Assembly (NCBI RefSeq): GCF_000002995.4
Contig: NW_025062477.1
Coordinates: 9,272,649-9,336,648, forward strand
DNA: 64,000 bases
Source: Brugia malayi
Taxonomy: Eukaryota; Nematoda; Chromadorea; Rhabditida; Onchocercidae
Reading direction: 5' to 3'
Of the stretch, positions 63,883 through 64,000 are shown piece after piece. Under the pieces are notes generated by a model, which was not told the DNA's origin, did not search any database, and saw only the letters and a program-made list of their open reading frames with translations. Every line of letters starts with the position of its first letter. Position 1 is the first letter of the stretch. The translations under genes and the position numbers were made by a program.

Positions 63883-64000
63883 AGTTTTTGGAATTTACAA
63901 CATCCAGTCGCAAAAAATCGTTGTCCTGTCATCATGAACATGAGACATGAACAGAAATAAAATGAACGATGCAAAACACATACAAATTTATAGTTTGTGT

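Overview
This is a 64-kb stretch of AT-rich (roughly two-thirds A+T by eye) nuclear DNA from a nematode. It was read by joining exons by eye on both strands. The genes are split by many short GT-AG introns. Acceptors look like TTTCAG or TTTTAG, with frequent acceptors just 5' of start codons, as expected for spliced-leader trans-splicing. One gene encodes a sperm-specific MSP-domain protein, a nematode hallmark. Gene density, base composition and gene style suggest a spirurid/filarial (clade III) parasite, but that placement is inference. I saw no bacterial, viral or plasmid gene.

Layout, left to right. 1-3300: no convincing gene. 3342-3760 (-): an unassigned coding-like segment. 3829-5073 (-): POP4/Rpp29 of RNase P/MRP, with a tandem duplication over one of its 5' splice sites. 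6022-11874 (-): a 19-exon ZC3H18 homologue, with an internally duplicated exon inside intron 10. 12000-15570: non-coding, with a GC-richer island. 15580-16896 (+): UDP-glucuronate decarboxylase (UXS1/SQV-1) in one exon. 19638-20869 (+): COX11. 20.9-28.1 kb: a large gene-poor region. 28092-31818 (+): a cholecystokinin-type peptide GPCR in 11 exons. 34150-36588 (-): a NEK8/9-type kinase with no RCC1 repeats. 36814-37122 (-): a small unassigned ORF. 37720-38265 (+): sperm-specific MSP-domain protein. 39757-41661 (+): the remains of a B3GNTL1-type glycosyltransferase gene, broken by several lesions. 43096-43830 (+): mitochondrial [2Fe-2S] ferredoxin. 44209-47210 (-): SRRM1/RSR-1, PWI plus SR-rich. 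47.2-50.6 kb: intergenic, with repeats and a strong hairpin. 50633-52644 (-): unrecognised, probably mitochondrial protein. 52964-55250 (-): selenocysteine elongation factor eEFSec, whose first codon appears to be TTG. 56599-58627 (-): UDP-galactose 4-epimerase (GALE). 59406-61951 (-): a 599-residue helical protein of unknown function. 62319-63078 (-): complex I subunit NDUFB7. 63150-63882 (-): a small CxxC protein.

Several minus-strand neighbours are spaced like members of nematode operons: the CxxC protein and NDUFB7 (71 bp), NDUFB7 and the helical protein (about 370 bp), and eEFSec and the mitochondrial protein (about 320 bp). Themes that recur are RNA processing (POP4, ZC3H18, SRRM1), mitochondrial respiration (COX11, ferredoxin, NDUFB7) and UDP-sugar interconversion (UXS1, GALE). 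No single new multi-gene system is evident. The notable items are structural: the duplicated splice donor, the duplicated exon, the decayed glycosyltransferase, the missing AUG in eEFSec and the intronless UXS1.
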